Positions 22,020 through 33,104 of a DNA stretch of 64,000 nt are shown here, piece by piece (position 1 is the first letter of the stretch; each line of letters begins with the position of its first letter). The DNA is from Pollenia angustigena (Eukaryota > Arthropoda > Insecta > Diptera > Polleniidae): positions 235,653,127 through 235,717,126 of the forward strand of contig OV884056.1 of the NCBI GenBank assembly GCA_930367215.1, read 5' to 3'. Both the position numbers and the translations under genes were made by a program. The notes under the pieces were generated by a model. The model was given only the letters and a program-made list of their open reading frames with translations, was not told the DNA's origin and ran no database searches.

Positions 22020-23284
22020 ATGAATCGTCTTACAAACGAACAACGCTTGCAAATTATTGAATTTTATTATCAAAATGCGTGCTCTGTTAAGAAAGTTCAT
22101 CGCGCGCTTCTTCCATTTTATGGTCAGTTTAATCGACCCACTGAAGCGGCTATTCGGTACGTTAATAAGCAGAATTGTCGATTTTGGAGTGAAGATCAGC
22201 CATATCATCCAGAAAAAGTCACAGTTTGCACAGGTGCAGTTAATGGGCTGGGGGCATCATTGGACCGTACTTCTTCAAAGATGATGCGAATCGTAACGTA
22301 ACTGTGAATGGTGAGCGCTACCGTGAGTTGATATCCAACTTTTGTTTGCCCAAATTGCAAGAGCTTGACTTGCATGACATTTGGTTTCAACAAGACGGTG
22401 CCACATGCCACACAGCACGCTTAACAATGGACTTATTGAGAGGCGAGTTCGGTGAACATTTTGTTTCACGTTCGGGACCGGTCAATTGGCCGCCTAGATC
22501 GTGCGATTTAACGCCTTTAGACTATTTTTTGTGGGGCTATGTTAAAGCTCATGTCTATACACACATGCCCGCTTCAATTGACGCATTAAAAGTAATGATG
22601 GGATACTATCGATATTTTCTACTATCGATATTTATCGATAGTTCAGATTTCACTATCGATAAAAATTGTGATGCTGATAAACTTCTTTCTGAAGGAACCA
22701 AAGTAACAGGGACTAAAAGATATTTTTTTGCAACTTTAGATAATGTTCTAAATTGGATTTGATTCTCAACCCAAAAGGTAATCAATCTATCGGACTTTTC
22801 GTCAAATGGTCGTTCATTGTTTTATCCTATGATCGCAATTGCAATTGCATTTTTATTTGATATTTTTTACATTATAAAACTATCTGACATTTCAGTCCCT
22901 ATGTAAACATATAAAAATTTCGGCATAAAGGCCTTGAGTTAGTAGTAAAAAGGCACAGCTAAGCAATCCATACCACCTGCCATTCTTGTTGTTTGTATTC
23001 ATTGCTGTAATTTTGCGCGAATTAATAAAAACAAGTAAAAACTTGCGGCAAAAAACTGTGTTTGTATAGCTGCTGTAACATGTTTTCATAGCTGTATTTT
23101 AAAAAAATATAATATCGATATTGATATTTTTCCTATCGATATTTTCGATAGTTAGCGGCTATCGATAGTACTATCGTTAGTTTCCCAGCACTAATTGGAA
23201 GACAACATTGAAGCATTTATGAAATACCGGCCGAAATGTTGGAAAGAGTATGCCAAAATTGGACTAAGCGGATGGACCATTTGA
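22020..23284 (+). pseudogene. Mariner (DD41D, rosa/Visitor-like) transposase, internally deleted and interrupted
   Basis: The N-terminus from the ATG at 22020 reads MNRLTNEQRLQIIEFYYQNA, a helix-turn-helix start common in this group, up to PTEAAIR. It then jumps directly to YVNKQNCRFWSEDQP, so roughly 100 residues including the first catalytic Asp are deleted. After a frameshift it resumes with NVTVNGERYRELI, IWFQQDGATCHTAR (second catalytic Asp), NWPPRSCDLTPLDYFLWG (third Asp) and MPASIDAL. A hAT MITE splits the frame at 22593-23193; the C-terminus continues after it to GLSGWTI and a TGA at 23282-23284. Between the Asp of QQDG and the Asp of TPLD I count 41 residues, the DD41D spacing. Non-functional. 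Confidence 0.85.
22593..23193. mobile_element. TAGTGCTGGG hAT MITE, copy B, inside mariner ORF
   Basis: Left end TAATGATGGGATACTATC (a variant of TAGTGCTGGG), right end (reverse complement) TAGTGCTGGGAAACTA. Flanks ATTAAAAG (22585-22592) and ATTGGAAG (23194-23201) match at 6 of 8. The host transposase frame is restored if one flank and the insert are ignored, which confirms insertion. 601 bp, non-coding. Confidence 0.82.
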
Positions 23285-23559
23285 GGCGCAGTCACGGTCA
23301 ACATTTGCATGAAAATAATCTTCAAACATTAAATTATATGGACCGTACTATCGATTCAAATAAAGATTTCATCCATTTTTCTGAATTTTGTGTGTTTTTT
23401 TATTAAACTTTCCTAAAGCTCTTAAAAAATCCACCATTATTAAGCTCATTCTGCGTTCTTTGATTTCATAATAAGTAATTCATAATCTTTAGAAAATGCT
23501 AAAAAAAAAATAATAAGAATTAAACATTTTAGCAAGAATTCAAACCATAAAGCACATTA

Positions 23560-23900
23560 TGGGCGGTGGTCATGGTTGATGTTGTTAGCACTTCGCATGC
23601 ATCTTTCGTTTATTTTAGAAAGTGTATGTACCAAGTTTAGAGATTTTTGCCTGGATAGGAAACATTTTATCTGAAAAAAAAGATTTATTTGGATTATATG
23701 GCAGGTGGGCGGTGAGCGTGGCTGATATTGAAAACTACGCATGCATTTTTTGTTTATTCTAGAAAGTGTATATACCAAATTTGTAGACTTTTGTGTGGAT
23801 AGGAAAAGTTTTATGCGAAAAAATCGATTAGGATTTTATGGGCGTAGGTCATGGCCGTGGCCGGTTTTGATGAAATTCCATTTTTTTCCATTTAATCAAA
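23560..23900. repeat. Tandem repeat, unit about 140-145 bp
   Basis: Two full and one partial unit. Each has TTATGGGCGG(T/TGAGCGTGG)TC..., CGCATGCAT, TTATTYTAGAAAGTGTAT, ACCAA(A/G)TT, GATAGGAAA(C/A)... and GATTTATTTGGATTATATGG or its equivalent. CGCATGCAT occurs near 23594 and 23739, a spacing of about 145. Confidence 0.7.
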
Positions 23901-24446
23901 ACAATGCTTGTTACAACAATGATCTAGGCTCGCTCCTTATAAATGTTTTTGCACAAAAATTTATGAAGCCATCCATCTGTGCGGTGGTGGGGTCGCGTAT
24001 GATTAATTTGTAATGTTTTTATTATTAACACTCATACGGTTAAAGTTGCTATTATTGTTTTTGTATTTAATACATAGTTAACCAAAACTCTCATTAAATG
24101 AAATGCGTCTGTATTGGATAACATAATATTGCCCAGCAAACACAAAACTAAGCATTGCAAATGTAATGAATTATATGAATATTATTTTTATCAAGCTAAT
24201 AAGGCCTAAATTTCTTCAATGTAAATAAAATTCAATTTTTAATTTTACTTTTAAAAGCAAAATGGAAATGAAGTTTAAAAAAAGTTAATAAAATTAAATA
24301 CCAAATATGCCTCAGTTTTAAATTATTAATTAATTAAATCTTTAAAAATTAAATGTATGTAATTATTATAAATTAAGTTTTCCAAATTGAAGATTTTGTA
24401 ACAATTTCTTATTAACAAAATATGTTTTAAATTTGAAGAACTTAAT

Positions 24447-25764
24447 TTATTTCTCTGCTTGGAACAAAAAAAAAGAAGGAAAAAACTCTTGAAAATCTAA
24501 ATCATTTAGATTTTTCCAGAATTCTATTCCCATTTTTCCCGGAGCTTGGACTTCGGTTCGAAGAAATATAAGTTCTGATTCCAATGTCAACATTGATTCA
24601 AAAACATTAAAATGTTCATCAATGCATCTTACACAGACAACCAGTTGACAAAGATCATTAATATCTGTACTTTCATCTAAACAAAACGAAAGAAATTTAC
24701 AATTTATCAATTTTTCTTCAATAGAAGACTCCACCGAATTTCCTATTTGGGCAATACGCCTAGCCACAGTTTGGGGTGACAAGGGAATTGACTTTATGAA
24801 ATCTGTTCTATAATGTAACGTTTGAAAAATTTTTTGTAAAATATTTTTTGCTAGCATTCCATCTATAAATGGTCTGCCTTGCTGAGCGATTTCCAAGCTT
24901 ATTTGGCTCGAAATCTATATTTTTTATTTTACAAGTTTTTTTCATTTTGCTCTTATTGTAGAACCCATTAAGGGTATTCATTTCAGTTTTTTTATTTGTT
25001 GGAAAAATGGAAAAGTGGAAAAATTTAATTTTTGTTACAACAAACACAAGGAAAAACTTTTCCACCGAAAGTTGCAATTTAAACAAGCTTTAACCAAGTG
25101 TAAACAATCAGATTGGAAAATTACAATTTTACAATTTTTAAAGAGTTAGCAATTCACAAACGTCCAATTGAGTGTGGTTGCCACCATATTACAATGTTGT
25201 TATTTTTCACAAAAAGCACTAAAATTTACATCTCTTTTTAAGATAATCAACTTTGATTCTTTAAACTCCATTTTCCAGTTTTTCAAAACTAAATTAAAAA
25301 TGAATTCCATACAAAAAAATATAAAAAAAGAACTTAAAAATGACGTGACAACTAAATAATCAATTAATTCAATTTTAACTCTTTTATTTGGCATCTTGAA
25401 AAATATCAATTACTTCCAAGAATTATATGACAGATTTTTGTTTTTGACAGTTTTGTACCTTTAACTAAAAAAATACCGTTCACGTCAATAAGATGTAATT
25501 TTCCATTTTTCCAACCAAAAAAATTTTGAAATTAATACTCTTATTCTTTAATTTTTTGCGTATAAAGGTTTTTTTGCTCAAGAAAAAACATTTTCCTTTT
25601 TTCCTTTTTTCCTCTTTTAATTTATTTATTTCTTTGTGAAAAATGTCAAAATGACTTTTAATTGAAAATGTTTTCTTTGTTTTAAATGTTTGGTAACATA
25701 AAATGCATTGCATGTTACCAAAAGCATTTTTAATGACAAAACAAAAATTTTTGTCTTCCATCAT
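24447..25764 (-). pseudogene. hAT transposase relic, ZBED/GTF2IRD2-like
   Basis: Read on the minus strand from 25764: NAFGNMQCILCYQTFK and SHFDIFHKEI form a CxxC...HxxxxH zinc-binding module near the N-terminus. After a damaged stretch (about 25090-25480, possibly an insertion) it continues with LEIAQQGRPFIDGMLAKN, IPLSPQTVARRIAQIGNSVE, KFLSFCLDESTDINDLCQLV (DEST = first catalytic region) and VRCIDEHFNVFESM, ending near 24450. This order (zinc finger, 'A.EIAK..KPF.EGE', 'S.NTVARR', 'LDESTD.TD.AQL') is that of the ZBED/GTF2IRD2 hAT family. The C-terminal half with the dimerisation domain is absent. No terminal repeats or target duplication were located. Confidence 0.8.
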
Positions 25765-26049
25765 ACTATTTTGTTTGCTGGTTTATATTGAAATAAAACC
25801 AAAGCTGAAAAAACAACAAAGCTGAAAAAAAACCGTAAGCATCCGCACATGTGTACTCGTCAAAGAAGAGAACAAGCGTCGGTGTGAGTTTTTTTATTGT
25901 TTTTGTAGCACAATTGTGCACAGAAAATTAAGATTTGGATAACACTGATTTAATAAAATTTTTACTAATTAATAAAACCAAATTGATCTTTTCGTTTCAA
26001 AAAACAGCTCATCTTTGAGTTTTATTTGTCAAACTTTACGACTATGAAA

Positions 26050-26565
26050 ATTAGTGTGTCCAAAAAAAAAAAATTTTTTTTTGGGGCTCAAGCATAATTT
26101 AAAAGCTTATAGGCTAAATAAAGTATTTTTCAGTTTTTTCGGAAGATGTCAAAAAATTTTTAATAGTTATAAAGCTTTACTTACAAAATTTATGGAAAAA
26201 TTACGAAAAATTTTAAAGTAGGGTACCAAAAAGAGCAAATTTATAACAAAAACTTACAGTGAATGCATACGAAAATAAAGCTTAGAAATTTTTCTTTTAA
26301 ATCATTTCCGTAAAATTGAAGAAAATCGTGGGTTTTGACAAAGTTGTGAAAAAAAATCGAAAAAAACCGGCAAACCCGACTTTTGGCAAAAATTCGACTA
26401 GAACGACCGCTTAACCTCTTCCGAGAAATCTGAAAATAATCTCAAAAATACTCTACCCTATAATCTTTTAAATTTTGTCTGAGCACTCATGAAAATCAAA
26501 AAATTTTTTTTTGGGACGTACAACACTATTCATAGTTTTTCATTTTGTCAAATTAATGCCATCAT
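26050..26565. repeat. AT-rich element, possible inverted termini
   Basis: GTGTGTCCAAAAAAAAAAAA at 26054 and the reverse complement of TTTTTTTTTGGGACGTACAA near 26504-26523 form a loose inverted pair. The interior is A/T-rich with long A runs (TCGAAAAAAACCGGC). The call is weak. Confidence 0.3.
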
Positions 26566-27300
26566 AATTTTTTTTCTCTTTTAAATGAATACATATCTTT
26601 CCATATTGAAGCCATTAAATCTTAATCTGTCATTTAGACATATTAATCGAACAAAAGTCAAAGTTTTTCATATTTTTTCATCTCCTACTTCCTTATTATT
26701 ATCAGAAAATTTGAGACGACAGTTGAACAAAAAAAAAAAAAAAAAAATAATAAAAACTTATTTAACAAACCGTAAAAAGGATGTTAAATAGCTACACGAC
26801 TTCCTTAAAAACACATTTTTTTCAAAAATTTATTGCAAAGAAAAAAAGAAGAAGATATTTGTATGTAAATCTGTAACAAACGAAAAACCTTTTGGCAATA
26901 AAATAAAATAATATTCCCTAAAGTCTCTAGATTGAGTGGGACTGTATACGAGGTGTGTGTGTGTATGTGTGTGAGTTTGATGTGGTATGAGTTGTTTGTT
27001 GAATGTAAGACAGTCTGACATCCATAGAGTTTCTGAGTAAGATAAATGAAAGCTAGACAATTGGTTGGAGAATAAATGTTAAAATTGCTGATTGAGAAAA
27101 TCGACCGCGTTGGTGTAACAATAGATGTCTGGTAACAATTTTTTTCTTTAGAGGGGTACTCAAGATGTAATTGGAGTTTAAAACTATTGAGCATTAAATT
27201 ATTTAAGAATGTACAAGAAATGGAAGCTATTTTAAGTCTGACACTAAAAAGCGTAAAACCAGAAATCGGTTTAATAAATTCGTAAGGAAACATTTAATTT
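26566..27300. other. No recognisable gene; GT/AT simple repeats
   Basis: Includes an A run at 26729-26748 and a GT-rich patch at 26953-26975. The 162-codon minus-strand frame (26805-27293) is the longest in the window but shows no domain, has CATACACAC-derived HTHTHTS and reads like non-coding AT-rich DNA. I treat it as chance. Confidence 0.5.
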
Positions 27301-27309
27301 AAAAAATAA

Positions 27310-28145
27310 TTTTATTTAAGACTAGCATTTAACCCGCTACTTCGTTATCGTCTCCTTTTTCTTCGTGGACATATTTGTATGCCAAAGTTTATTTTTCCAG
27401 ATTTTAAATTGTTTAAATTCTAGCATTTAACCCGCTTCTTTGTTATCGTGCGTTTACTTTCATAACCTATAATTTTGTGTTTCTAAGTTCAATAGTATAG
27501 AAAATTAAAAAAGTACCACTCGTAGAACATTAAAGCAAATGAAAGAAAGTAAATATGTACAGGTTGTACGCGTTTACTTTCTCAGGACATTGCATCTTGA
27601 ATTTTAGGTTTTAAGGGCAATACTTGCAAAAATTCAAAAAGTACCAGTTAAAGAACAAAAAGTACCAAAAAGTTTCCTCATAGATTCGTATCCACTCAGG
27701 ACATTGCATGTTGAATTTTATGGTGTAAGGTCCAATATGTACGATAAATAAAAAATATCAGTTGTAGAACCAAAAAGCTGAAGAAAGATACATATTAAAT
27801 TTCTCGTATTTCCCATGTTGGTACTCTATTTTATCCCCCCATTAAAGTATCAAAAATTGCAGTATTTTAGTGGGTGCCTATAATAAAATACGAATATGTC
27901 AATGAATGGAAGCAAAATGTTTTGTAAAAAAGTACCAAAAATAGTTACGATTTTCACCCCTTAAATTTCGAAAAAGTACCGAACTTATAATCGTATTTTT
28001 TTGATTAGTTTCGAATGTGGTATAAACTTTTTTCTAGGTTTGTTGGTTCAAAAGATAGATGGGCTGATAAAAACGTACCAAAAATATGGTTTTACCCGTT
28101 TTTTCCCTAAAAGAACCGAATTTCAAAAAGTACCTTAGCCCTTGT
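27310..28145. repeat. Degenerate tandem repeat with AAAGTACC motifs
   Basis: TAGCATTTAACCCGCT occurs at 27324 and 27420. CAGGACATTGCAT(C/G)TTGAATTTTA recurs at about 27583 and 27697. AAAAAGTACC(A/G) appears at least eight times through 28130. Unit boundaries drift, and the spacing of clear pairs is about 96 and 114 bp. Such AAGTACC-rich arrays are typical of decayed fly repeats; the class is unknown. Confidence 0.55.
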
Positions 28146-30130
28146 TTAGGAGCCTCCACTGCTATATTTAATCCAAGCTGCTTCTGTTAAATAAATAGCA
28201 CCGAGGGATTTCTATACAGGCTGAACTTTTCCACAAGGATGCATGTTTCCCTTTTCGGGGTTTTGGACTTAAACCATGGCCATCACGTGCTCACTTAAAG
28301 TATATTCCAAAGAAGTATACCAACGGAGACCTCACCAACAGTCAAAACGGTGTGCATGTAATTATATAGGACGCTCTAGAAGAGACTATAAAGATCCTAC
28401 AGATAAGAATATGGATGAGACTTTAATCGTAAACGCTTTTCCTTCTACATTCAACAGACAAATGAATTTTTTTTGCTCTTATATTCTTTAAACCCTTTTC
28501 AACCTTCTGAAAATCAAAAACACCCCCTTTTACCCTTTTACACCTCCATTAATAACTTTAAGTTATAAATACCTTAAGTAGTAATTCAAAAAAAAAAAAA
28601 AAAAAAGAACGAAACAAATTTCCACTCAATTGAAAAAGGACAAATCAGTTTTTGAACTTATTCTAGCAGTACTGGCAGAATGCTCTAAAGGAATACAAAA
28701 TCATAATTGCTAGACCGTGCTTAAGAGCACTTTGTTTCATATTAGAAAATCGAATGCGGTTGCAGTTGTTGCTGTTTCAATCTTAAAACAAAAACCACTT
28801 GAATAAAACCGACTAATTAAAAATGAAATGTAATCGACCGTCATACGAGTGTAATTGGTTGTTGTTCTTGCTAATTGCCAGCGCTCACACACACACACAC
28901 ACACACTCTTTCATATACAAAAAATGTTTTATAAAGCCAATAGGGGAGGCGAAGTAAGAGGTATTAAATCATTGTATAAAATCACAAAAATGTGTTGGCA
29001 AGAAAATATTAAATATTTAATTAAATGACCTTTGACTTGTGTAAAATAAAACACGTTTGATTTGACAGCAACAGCACACTCTGGAAAATAAAAGCAGAAT
29101 TAAATGTATGACACATTCATACTAAAGGTGAATGCACGAATTCACAATTAAATAAACAATAAAAAAAAGAAAAGAAAATTCTAATACTCTCGCTCTCTTT
29201 TTCCTTACAAACACACAATTTCGTGCAAACATTTTTTCAAGCTTTCATAAATAATCATAATAATTATAATTTCAGACTGTATGTTTTTGTGCTTTTTGCA
29301 ATTAAATTGCGCAATTTGTGCCATAAAAATTGTTTTCCGTAAATCACACAAATATTTTCGTATAAGTGTGTTTAGACGTCTGACTGTTGGCGTGTGTTCT
29401 TTTTCCTTAATATGTTTCCAGTTGTTTAAGTATATGAAGGAGTATTTTTTTATTTTTTTTAAGCAATGAAATATGTAGCATACTTTAAGAGTGTAATTTT
29501 ATGTGGAATATGTAGCACACTTTGGAGGTGATCATCAGAGGTTGCACAGTAGTCTTGGGAAAGACTAAATCAATTATGGAATTTTCTACGGTGATCAAAA
29601 TGACAAGCCTCTTGATTAACACTTAACACCTTTTAGTAATTTGGTACAATAAAACAAAAAATTTGTTAATATTAATACTAAGCAAACTTCTTTAAATCCA
29701 AATTTTTTAAGTGTTAGGTTGAGGCGAATATTCCTTAAAATTCATAATTTAATTGCGTTTTTTGTACTTTCCAACGTGAAAGACGGTAGGACGACTAGCT
29801 TTTCGATCTAACCAACGATCAGCACAATAGTTAAAGCCTGGCATGAAGCGCTCTTATATAACTTATTTGTTTTTGGTATTGGCAATAAATTCTAAAAAAT
29901 TAAAAAAAGCCTCATAAGCGATCAGATTATAAAAAGTGTCCTAGATGGGATCTTACAAACCGAGTTCAAGATTATTGTAGGGGTCCAAAGTGATAAATGG
30001 TAGATCAGCTAGCTTTTTCAGTGAGAAATGGTTCTGTTTACTTCAAGGTGTTGGAAAATAAATTTCCAATTAATAACAAAATTTCCCTCAGAAATCGCAA
30101 TTTAAGTTTTGTCCTCAATCTTTTTAATTA
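28146..30130. other. No gene recognised; CA microsatellite at 28884-28907
   Basis: AT-rich DNA with a (CA)n run at 28884-28907 and an A run at 28590-28606. A short frame at 28276-28491 has a somewhat higher GC content but no recognisable domain. Nothing else is supported. Confidence 0.45.
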
Positions 30131-30132
30131 AT

Positions 30133-30343
30133 CACAAAATAAAATTCTCCAAAATGTTTCACCAATTAAAGCATTAATCAAAAAATAAATCAGTTTTAAT
30201 TAAAAATTTAATCAAGTGAATTAAACGTATAATCGAGTGGATTAAACGTTTAATTAATACTATTAGTTTGCTTACTGGTGCAAATTTAATTAATTTTTAA
30301 TTAAGATCACAAGTTTTTTAATTGAAATCAATTCTTTTTACAA
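30133..30343 (+). mobile_element. CACAGAAAAA MITE, copy with diverged ends
   Basis: CACAAAATAAAATTCTCC at the left, interior ATTAATCAAAAAATAAATCAG and TAATCAAGTGAATTAAACGT, then ACTGGTGCAAATTTAATTAA. The right end decayed to ATCAATTCTTTTTACA. It lies directly upstream of the tRNA-like stretch. Confidence 0.6.
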
Positions 30344-30391
30344 GGTTTCGTTTAAATGTGATCTGTTTTACTTTACAATCAAATTAAGAGT

Positions 30392-30472
30392 GCCACGGTA
30401 GGCTAGTTGGTAGTGAGCTGAACTATCAGTGCGTGAGTTGCGGGTTCGATTCTTTCCAGAGACTCTGGTTTC
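30392..30472 (+). repeat. tRNA-like (SINE-type) segment
   Basis: TAGGCTAGTTGGTAGTGAG resembles box A with the D arm, and GCGGGTTCGATTC resembles box B with the T arm. No matched acceptor stem is visible and a typical anticodon arm is lacking. It sits exactly between two CACAGAAAAA MITE copies, as a similar stretch does inside 9412-10338. A tRNA-derived SINE piece is more likely than a gene. Confidence 0.6.
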
Positions 30473-30487
30473 CTGCAGGCAAGCGTA

Positions 30488-30723
30488 CACAGGAAAAATT
30501 CTCAAAATTGTTCACCAATTAAAACATTAATCAAAAATAAAATCAGTTTTAATCAAAAATGTAATCAGGTGAGTTAAACGTTTAATCAAGTGAATTAAAT
30601 GTTTCATCAAGTGAATTAAACGTTTAATTGATAATATTAATTTGTTAAATAGTGCAAATTTAATTAATTTTTTAACTAATATAACAAACTTTTTAATTGA
30701 AATCAGTTTTTATCTTTTCTGTG
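30488..30723 (+). mobile_element. CACAGAAAAA MITE, TA-flanked copy
   Basis: CACAGGAAAAATTCTC at the left and TTTTATCTTTTCTGTG at the right, with TA on both sides. The interior repeats TTAATCAAGTGAATTAAA with variations. 236 bp and the clearest example of the family. Confidence 0.78.
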
Positions 30724-31072
30724 TAAAAAAAAAAAAATTATTCAATCTCTTTTTTTTTCCAGTTGACAGTAAGTTTCGTCATTCACATTAATTAAATTAA
30801 GACAAAACTTATTTAAAGTTATCAAAACATAAATTAAGCTGTAAATAAAAAATTTGTTAAACTATTTAAATTGAGTTGTGTTAATAGAGTGTTTGGTGTT
30901 GCTATTATATCAGCTTAATAATCAATAAATTTTCACTTCTCAGATTCTGGCTTAGGTCCATTCCAACTGAGCTAGTTTAGTAAGAGTGGCAAGCGGTTTT
31001 TTCATGTCAAAACTTTTCATTTTCATACAGATTTTACCATTCGGTTGAAAAATATTATTTGACAGATTGCTA

Positions 31073-31252
31073 CACAGAAAAACTTCTTCAAATTTTTAAT
31101 CAATGAAAATATTAATCAAAAGTAAAATCAGTTTTAATCAAAAGTTTAATCAAGTGAATTAAATGTTTAATTGATAACATTAATTTGTTTAGTGGTGCAA
31201 ATTTAATTATTATTACAAATTTTTTAAGTTAAATCATTATTAATTTTTTTCC
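31073..31252 (+). mobile_element. CACAGAAAAA MITE, shorter copy
   Basis: TA-CACAGAAAAACTTCTTC at the left, interior AAAATCAGTTTTAATCAAAA and TTTAGTGGTGCAAATTTAAT. The right end decayed to AATTTTTTTCCGGG. One internal repeat unit fewer than the 30488 copy. Confidence 0.65.
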
Positions 31253-32085
31253 GGGAAGGTCGGTTTGGTTTATTGAATAGAATTTTCATGTTAAAAAAAA
31301 CGCTTGACGCTTTTATTTTGTTGGCTCAGCAAGAAGTTGTGTTACTTTCACTGGATTAGTCCAACAAATTTTTGTTAGCATTATATTAGCTAACCGGAAC
31401 CTATGTATGTAAATAGTCTATAACTCCTAAAATACGAAACTGAATAAAATGAATATTGTGCACTTCTTTCGAATGAAAAAGCCTTACCTGTTTTGTGATT
31501 CAAGTTCGTTATAAAGACTTGCTGACCTTGACATATTTCTTGATGTCAATAGCAGATTTTTGTCTAGTACTTTATGACTTACTTTTAATATTAGGTTTTG
31601 CACAAATTGTCAATCCAAATTACTGTGTTAAATACTTTTAATCTCATTCGTTTTCCCTCCTCCGTAAGAAATGATGATGCCACCGGTCGTAACAACAAAA
31701 ATTGTGCATAAATTATTACAAATTGTGCCTTTTTTATAAGATTTTTTTTTATTATTCTTGATTGCGACTTAATTACAAGTAATGCCAAATGTGACAACAA
31801 AAAGTAGATGCAACATATTGCAGTATGAGCATATATAGGTGTATATCGTTAGTTGAAATGCAAACCCACGTTACCAACAAAAAATGCGAAATCGGGTTTT
31901 TTAAGGATTACGATGCTTGTCAACATCATCCATGTCCGCTACAATGTTTACTTTCAGATAAAGAAGTAACTACATTTTAATATCCATAAAATCTTAATTA
32001 TTCATAATAGATTTAAAATTTTTATAACGTGCTTAACAATTCAACCATTCCCTTTTTTCACTTCTGTTAGTTATTTTTATATATT

Positions 32086-32550
32086 CGGGGGATTCACAAG
32101 GTGTCATAAAGTCATAAGTCTTAAAATAATAACATGAAAATATACGACTGTTGTGAACAACCCGCCATAATTTAGTGTGCTATTTGAAATTTAAATCAGC
32201 TGATTTAAAAGAAATATAAAAATTTAGTATTCACCTAACATCAAAATACTTTTTAATTTTTATCCATGAAATAATAAATGAAATTAGATCTTACCTGACT
32301 ATTTACCATTTTTTAGACGCAATCACAAATAAATTTTATTTTGTTTGTTTAGTCTGGGTTCACACTTTATAGGTGAGAGGGGAAGAGAACAGGCTATTCT
32401 TCCCTCCCCTCTCAACCATAAACTCAAACTTTCTAAAAGAAAACTTTCATTGTGTAAACCCAGACTTACCAAACATCAGAGCCCTAAGCCGATATAATTT
32501 GACGCCGCAAGTGTTGTGTTGCAAAAATTGCTAGCCGCAGGTTAAATTCG
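32086..32550. mobile_element. GGGGATTCACAAGGTGT MITE, copy 2, truncated
   Basis: Collinear with 13141-13732 from CGGGGGATTCACAAGGTGTC to AGCCGCAGGTTAAATTCGG, then diverges. Interrupted by a 114-bp TTA-flanked MITE at 32352-32465. Copy 1 gives the empty site for that insertion. Confidence 0.75.
32352..32465. mobile_element. PIF/Harbinger-type MITE, exact TTA duplication with empty site
   Basis: GTCTGGGTTCACACTTTA at the left and the reverse complement of GTCTGGGTTTACACAATG at the right, flanked by TTA at 32349-32351 and 32466-32468. The related copy at 13400 reads GTTTGTTTACCAAAC with a single TTA, which proves the insertion and the 3-bp duplication. Confidence 0.88.
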
Positions 32551-32554
32551 GCTT

Positions 32555-33102
32555 TTATGAAGTTTGAACTTTTGCCCCTGTAACTCTGTGATTTCTTGAC
32601 CAATCTTAACAAACGGCCCATGGTTATTTTAGAAATTTTATAACCTTTCACTTTAAAGAGATAAATTCATAATCCGTTTAAAATTTTTGAAGATATTTGC
32701 ATTTCAGTCACATCATCTTTTTTAAAACACATATAACGGTTATTTCGGAATATCTCAAAAACTGTTCTACTTTCGACAATTCTGACTTCATATTCAGATT
32801 CAGGGGAACATTTTACATGTCAGATTCATTTGGTCACGACTTTGTTGAAAATTTGTGACGTAGTATTATTTAATATAAACTAGTGGTTCCGTTAAACGAA
32901 TTATTAGACATTAAAACCAAAAATCAATGCCATTTACCTTGTTTTTTTGGAAAAGTGGAGCTACCTAGTTTTTCCATACGGCCACAGATATATGCTTTGT
33001 TTCTACTATAAAATATTAAATATTTTAGTTACATGGCTTTTAGCTTACGATATGTAGTATAATCTGGCTTATTATTGTTGTTTATATACGAATGTTCATA
33101 CA
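32555..33102. other. Unclassified AT-rich DNA
   Basis: Contains 'TTTGAACTTTTGCCCCTGTAA' followed by AT-rich sequence. It looks like decayed repeat, with no coding signal. Confidence 0.35.
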
Positions 33103-33104
33103 TA

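Larger units (their letters stand above)
21910..23440 (+). mobile_element. DD41D-type mariner element, decayed
   Basis: The left end has GGTGATTTTTTAGCT after TATCG. The right end (reverse complement) reads ATGGTGGATTTTTTAAGAGC, so the two are diverged terminal inverted repeats. The exact first base is uncertain by a few positions. It contains the transposase relic at 22020-23284 and a hAT MITE at 22593-23193. Confidence 0.7.

Noticed and set aside
26805..27293. 162-codon minus-strand frame, the longest open frame in the window
   Set aside because: No domain, no codon bias, includes a translated CA microsatellite and lies in AT-rich repeat-like DNA.
28276..28491. Possible exon with higher GC content
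   Set aside because: No convincing splice sites or recognisable domain; bordered by AAAGTACC repeat DNA.
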